Positions 60,841 through 64,000 of a stretch of DNA of 64,000 bases are shown one piece after another. Numbering within the stretch: the first letter of the stretch is position 1; the number at the start of each line of letters is the position of its first letter. This stretch comes from Actinomadura hibisca NBRC 15177 (GTDB taxonomy: Bacteria > Actinomycetota > Actinomycetes > Streptosporangiales > Streptosporangiaceae): positions 124,001-188,000 of the forward strand of contig NZ_BCRO01000027.1 of NCBI RefSeq assembly GCF_001552635.1, written 5' to 3'. Under the pieces are notes generated by a model, which saw nothing but the letters and a program-made list of their open reading frames with translations, did no database searches and was not told where the DNA came from. Both the position numbers and the translations under genes were made by a program.

Positions 60841-61698
60841 ATGGCTGAGCGTCCGCCGACGATCAGACAGCGCCGACTGGCGGCGGAGCTGCGCCACCTG
60901 CGGGAACTGGCGAGTTTCAACCTTGACCAGGCCAGCGGGAGCCTCGGGTGGAGCAAGGCCAAGCTGAGTCGGATCGAGACCGCGCGCATCGGCCTCAAGG
61001 CCGCTGACCTCGTCCGTCTCCTCGATCTCTACGAGGTTCCCGAGAGACGGCGCGAGAGCCTGACCTCGTTGGCGCGGAACGCCCGGCAGCGTGGATGGTG
61101 GGATGCCTATGCGGACCAGATCCATACCGACTACGCGGCCTACCTTGAGCTGGAGTCCGCCGCGACCTTGCTGCGCGGTTACAGCGCGGTCGTGCTGCAC
61201 GGCCTGCTGCAGACCGAGGAGTACGCCCGCGAGGTGATCAGGTCGGCGCTCATGCGGTTCTCGCCTCCGGCTGAGATCGACAACAGGGTCGAGGTGCGGA
61301 TGGCGCGGAAGGCGGCCTTGGCCAAGCGGGAACCGTCCCTGCGGATCTGCTCGGTGATCGACGAGAACTGCCTGCGTCGCGTCGTGGGCGGTCCGACGGT
61401 GATGAAGGCGCAACTCGCTCATCTGATGGAGCTGGCAGAGTCGCCCAGCGTGACGTTGCAGGTTCTGCCGCATGGGCTCGGCGCGCACCCCGCCGGGGCG
61501 GGCACCTTCTCGATCCTGCAACTTCCCGAGTTGCACGTGCCCGACATCGTCTACATCGAGACCATGACCAGCGCCCTGTACATCGAGGACCCCTCGCAGG
61601 TGCACATCTATGCGACGGCGTTCAACCACCTGAGAGCCGAAGCCCTAAGCCCGGATGAATCGCTGGATATGCTCGCAGAGCTCGCAGAGGCTTACTAA
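60841..61698 (+). CDS. XRE-family regulator with DUF5753
   Basis: A 285-residue regulator. The helix-turn-helix covers LRELASFNLDQASGSLGWSK and AKLSRIETARIGLKAADLVR. The large C-terminal DUF5753 domain follows (YAAYLELESAATLLRGYSAV, LLQTEEYAREVI, VTLQVLPHGLGAHPAGAGTF). It forms the typical pair with the DUF397 gene eleven bases downstream; homologues (BldB/AbaA-type systems) affect differentiation and antibiotic production in Streptomyces. Confidence 0.93.
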   Translation: MAERPPTIRQRRLAAELRHLRELASFNLDQASGSLGWSKAKLSRIETARIGLKAADLVRLLDLYEVPERRRESLTSLARNARQRGWWDAYADQIHTDYAAYLELESAATLLRGYSAVVLHGLLQTEEYAREVIRSALMRFSPPAEIDNRVEVRMARKAALAKREPSLRICSVIDENCLRRVVGGPTVMKAQLAHLMELAESPSVTLQVLPHGLGAHPAGAGTFSILQLPELHVPDIVYIETMTSALYIEDPSQVHIYATAFNHLRAEALSPDESLDMLAELAEAY

Positions 61699-61709
61699 GG
61701 ACGGACTGA

Positions 61710-61913
61710 ATGGCTCACATGGCCTACCAGCGTGCGGCATGGCGCAAGAGCGTCCGCAGCGACGCCGGGCAGGGATGCGTTGAGGTCGCGCCGCTTCCTG
61801 GGACGGTGGGCGTGCGCGACTCGAAGAACCCGGACGGCGGCGCGCTGGTCCTTTCACACTCCACTTGGACGCTCATCATGGCGGGCGTCAAGGATGGACG
61901 CTTGGATCTCTAG
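61710..61913 (+). CDS. DUF397 small protein
   Basis: A 67-residue DUF397 protein: WRKSVRSDAGQGCVEVAPLP, VGVRDSKNPDGGALVLSHST, W near the end. These are partner proteins encoded directly after XRE/DUF5753 regulators; they are thought to modulate them. Confidence 0.92.
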   Translation: MAHMAYQRAAWRKSVRSDAGQGCVEVAPLPGTVGVRDSKNPDGGALVLSHSTWTLIMAGVKDGRLDL

Positions 61914-61961
61914 AGCACACTGGCCCGGTTGTTTCTCCGTGACGGGCTGATGGACGGTCCC

Positions 61962-63158
61962 TCAAGGAGAGCAATCGGCCTCGGATTTGGCGACGGTAGG
62001 CAGCTCCATCAGACGACCGAAGCACTCTGCTCGGTCCAGGAGTGCCATCGTTTCGGGCAGGTAGGCAAGAAGTTCAGGAAGGGACACAGCGGTGACCGCA
62101 CCACTCGAATCGACTTCGGCACTCTCATAGCGCCAGGGCGAGAAGCTGATCACGGCTGCCCGGCCGGGTTGCTGGGCGAGGACATCGTTCAGCAGACCAA
62201 CGTCATCACGGCAGGAGAGGCAGATCCGCCGAGGGCCCGGCAACCGCAGGCGGTTGACGGCGTTGGAGAAGTCCTCCACCAAGGTCAGGCCGGGAACCTG
62301 CTCGTTAACGAGGTCTTCCGGGCCGATACCGAGCAGCTCTTCGGCGTCAGGGCGCTGGATGACGATCTCAGTCGGCTCGCCGGAGCGTTCGGTCAGTATG
62401 GCCAGAACGAGCGCACGAACGGCCGCGGAGCCGCCGGATCCGGTGAAGGCGAGCCGAGGCCACGCGAACGGGTCCGGTTGAAGTGACGGCACCAACGCTG
62501 GTGCTGCCGGTGATGATTCATGAGGAATACGACGGCGGGCTCGTCGGATGATGTAGCTGATTCCGAACAGCGTGGGCAGCAGCAGCGCCAGGCGGAAGAA
62601 GCCGGAAACCGGAGGACCGTCGGAACTGGTCGCGTGGCGAGGCACTTGAGGAATGGCGCTCCAGGTGGGTGTGGCAGAAGTAGCGGCTTTGGGAGATGCT
62701 GGCGGCGCGCTGGTCGCAGGTGGCGTCGGTCTCGGCCTCGTTCGTGCTGGACGTTCGTTGGAGGTAGGTGCAGCGGCGCGGGGTGCTTTGGTCTGCCGCT
62801 TGGCTGGCGGGCGAGACGTGACGACTCGCTTTCGGAAAGAACCGCGTTTCTGGCTCTTCCGCTGGGACCACGCTGGTGTTCTCCGAGCAGACTTGGCGCG
62901 GGTGCGGAGCGAGCCGCGCAACACCTCGGACCAGTTGGGCTTCCTACCGCTTTTCAGGCTGTTCAGCGCCTCTTGCCGGGCGTCCCGGCAGAGCTTCGGC
63001 CCGTTGACGTACTGGCTGGCTACCGGCCCGAGTTCGGCGCAGGAGACAACCGTCTGCGCACGAGCTTCGCCAGCGGCGGGTTGTGGGAGCAGAACCATCA
63101 ACACCACGACGGCGGACGGGAGCAACAGACCGGTGGGCTGGGGCCGTTGAGTGATCAA
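61962..63158 (-). CDS. Membrane-anchored protein, function unknown
   Basis: About 398 residues from a TTG eight bases after GAAGGGAG; other starts upstream would overlap the previous gene. An N-terminal membrane segment or signal (TGLLLPSAVVVLMVLLPQPA) precedes a Cys-containing exported region, a basic Pro/Ser/Thr-rich linker, a second hydrophobic segment (LALLLPTLFGISYIIRRARR) and a C-terminal domain with GSGGSAAVRALVLAILTERS. This domain resembles the one in large membrane proteins (some with LysM or BTAD domains) encoded in actinomycete integrative elements. Resemblance is by recollection and weak. Confidence 0.62.
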   Translation of the reverse strand: MITQRPQPTGLLLPSAVVVLMVLLPQPAAGEARAQTVVSCAELGPVASQYVNGPKLCRDARQEALNSLKSGRKPNWSEVLRGSLRTRAKSARRTPAWSQRKSQKRGSFRKRVVTSRPPAKRQTKAPRAAAPTSNERPARTRPRPTPPATSAPPASPKAATSATPTWSAIPQVPRHATSSDGPPVSGFFRLALLLPTLFGISYIIRRARRRIPHESSPAAPALVPSLQPDPFAWPRLAFTGSGGSAAVRALVLAILTERSGEPTEIVIQRPDAEELLGIGPEDLVNEQVPGLTLVEDFSNAVNRLRLPGPRRICLSCRDDVGLLNDVLAQQPGRAAVISFSPWRYESAEVDSSGAVTAVSLPELLAYLPETMALLDRAECFGRLMELPTVAKSEADCSP

Positions 63159-63171
63159 GAGCGAGCTCCCT

Positions 63172-63477
63172 TCACCGACGTCCACTGTGTGGGTCGTCGC
63201 GCCAGCCGGGATGCGGCGGGTACCGGTATGGGGCGTCTCGGGGTCTAGGGTGCGGGAGGGAGGGCCTTCGACGTGGAAGTGTGAAGGCCATCCACCAGGC
63301 AAGGGGAAGCGCGACCAGGGTCAGCATGGCCCAGATGCTGATGATGATCACGATGCCGATGCCGTCCACCTGGCGGCAGATCGCGACGAAGGTGGGGCCG
63401 GCGTACGCCGTGGCCAGGATCGCCAGCAGCATCAGCCAGAAGAGAGGGCTTCTCATGTCCATGAGCGAGGTCCTCAC
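63172..63477 (-). CDS. Small two-helix membrane protein
   Basis: A 101-residue protein with hydrophobic segments SPLFWLMLLAILATAYAGPT and IGIVIIISIWAMLTLVALPL and a basic Pro-rich tail. GTG start overlaps the stop of the upstream gene by four bases. Its stop overlaps the ribosome binding site of the downstream gene, so the three form one operon. Role unknown. Confidence 0.6.
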   Translation of the reverse strand: MRTSLMDMRSPLFWLMLLAILATAYAGPTFVAICRQVDGIGIVIIISIWAMLTLVALPLAWWMAFTLPRRRPSLPHPRPRDAPYRYPPHPGWRDDPHSGRR

Positions 63478-64000
63478 AGGTCGAGGTGTCGGTCGCGGTC
63501 GATCGTCGGCTCCTGCCTGTGCTGGCGCGGCTGTTCGAATGGCTGGCCAGCGTTCATGCGCAGGACCTGGCGGGCATCGAATGGGAAGCCATCGGCTGAG
63601 ACGTCAGCGGGGCTCCGGGAACCGGTGGGCGTGTGTACGGCGGTTGGTCCAGGCCCGGCGTAAGGCTGAACGGCTGCGGTGATGACGTGCTCGGGCAGGT
63701 TCGTAGCGGCGCCTAGGACGGTACGCAGCTCGACGGCGTCCATCTCGTTGCAGCCATTGGAGCGCAGGTCCTCCTGCAACCGCTGGATGATCTGACCGGC
63801 CCGCCGCTCCTGCCGGGCCTGCTCGAACTCGGCGCGGCCCGGTCCGTGTTCAGCGGCCGCCCAGCGAAGCCCGGTTCCCTCGGAAAGCGTGGGTTTGGCT
63901 GCCGAGGCTCCCTCGTGCGTGCGGGGATCACGCGCGAAGAAGGGGGCGGCCTCCCGCATGGCTTCCAGCGGACCGTGTCCTTCGGCACGGGCTTGGTCGT
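63474..64000 (-). CDS. Hypothetical protein, 5' end beyond the window
   Basis: The frame is open to the window edge (DQARAEGHGPLEAMREAAPF, FARDPRTHEGASAAKPTLSE) and continues with a helical stretch FEQARQERRAGQIIQRLQED to a C terminus IDRDRHLDL. An internal ATG at 63959 could start it, but coding character extends upstream. The segment RQERRAGQIIQRLQEDLRSN is amphipathic and may be a coiled coil. Family unknown. Confidence 0.55.
   Translation of the reverse strand, partial: DQARAEGHGPLEAMREAAPFFARDPRTHEGASAAKPTLSEGTGLRWAAAEHGPGRAEFEQARQERRAGQIIQRLQEDLRSNGCNEMDAVELRTVLGAATNLPEHVITAAVQPYAGPGPTAVHTPTGSRSPADVSADGFPFDARQVLRMNAGQPFEQPRQHRQEPTIDRDRHLDL

Noticed and set aside
1..64000. tRNA, rRNA and replication origins
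   Set aside because: I scanned for the conserved TpsiC-arm pattern GGTTCGAATCC, rRNA-like stretches and clustered DnaA boxes by eye and saw none. A tRNAscan run would be decisive.

Overview
The window is high-GC DNA with dense, overlapping start/stop junctions and many GTG/TTG starts. The gene content is actinomycete: paired HTH regulator and DUF397 protein, Nur-type operator boxes, actinobacterial IS982 and IS630 transposases, and a type I-E CRISPR remnant. A Streptosporangiales (Actinomadura-like) chromosome is my best inference, but no rRNA or other phylogenetic marker is present. I saw no tRNA or rRNA gene.

Region 1 (1-6.8 kb). An IS982-type element with 22-bp terminal repeats carries a transposase broken by an in-frame TAG. 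It is followed by a Nur-like Fur repressor and a divergent Fe/Mn superoxide dismutase that share a Nur-type box. Two more boxes lie back to back between a SIS-like protein and an internally deleted TsaD paralogue. A GNAT gene and a strong terminator close the block.

Region 2 (5.4-28.9 kb). This is propionyl-CoA, branched-chain and B12-independent metabolism. It holds a PrpR-type regulator with divergent prpDBC (methylcitrate cycle), then a cobalamin riboswitch ahead of a complete valine-degradation operon (mmsA, acyl-CoA dehydrogenase, 3-hydroxyisobutyryl-CoA hydrolase, mmsB, enoyl-CoA hydratase). These are followed by an orphan class I ribonucleotide reductase alpha subunit, a MerR-like protein and metE with a second cobalamin riboswitch. 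A six-gene acyl-CoA operon (hydratase, ligase, thioesterase, amidohydrolase, GNAT, TetR) and a cytosolic BtuF-like protein come next. The shared theme is B12-independent routes: methylcitrate cycle, class I RNR and MetE, plus two B12 sensors and a possible B12 binder.

Region 3 (28.9-45.5 kb). This is accessory and decaying DNA. It contains an IS630-type remnant fused to a Cas1e tail that runs directly into degenerate type I-E repeats. It also has a PH-SHOCT protein, a frameshifted gene, a mobilisation module (relaxase, MobC-like protein, hairpin), a LuxR/S9 peptidase/MFS operon and a stand-alone SIR2 protein that is a defence candidate. Remnants of a P-type ATPase, an alcohol dehydrogenase and an XRE regulator are scattered through it.

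Region 4 (44.8-56.0 kb). This is a tightly coupled minus-strand operon that looks like an uncharacterised biosynthetic cassette: hypothetical, radical SAM with an unusual Cx2Cx2C motif, enolase superfamily, HAD, GGDEF-domain protein, phosphoketolase-like protein, PhyH dioxygenase, methyltransferase and NUDIX. It is divergent from a TPR-type regulator whose promoter carries TTGCGCG repeats. This is the best candidate for an undescribed system.

Region 5 (56-64 kb). Here are a membrane protein, GNAT, flavoprotein and NUDIX genes. A RsbW-like ATPase lies divergent from an XRE/DUF397 pair across a 42-bp nested palindrome. The window ends inside a three-gene membrane-protein operon.
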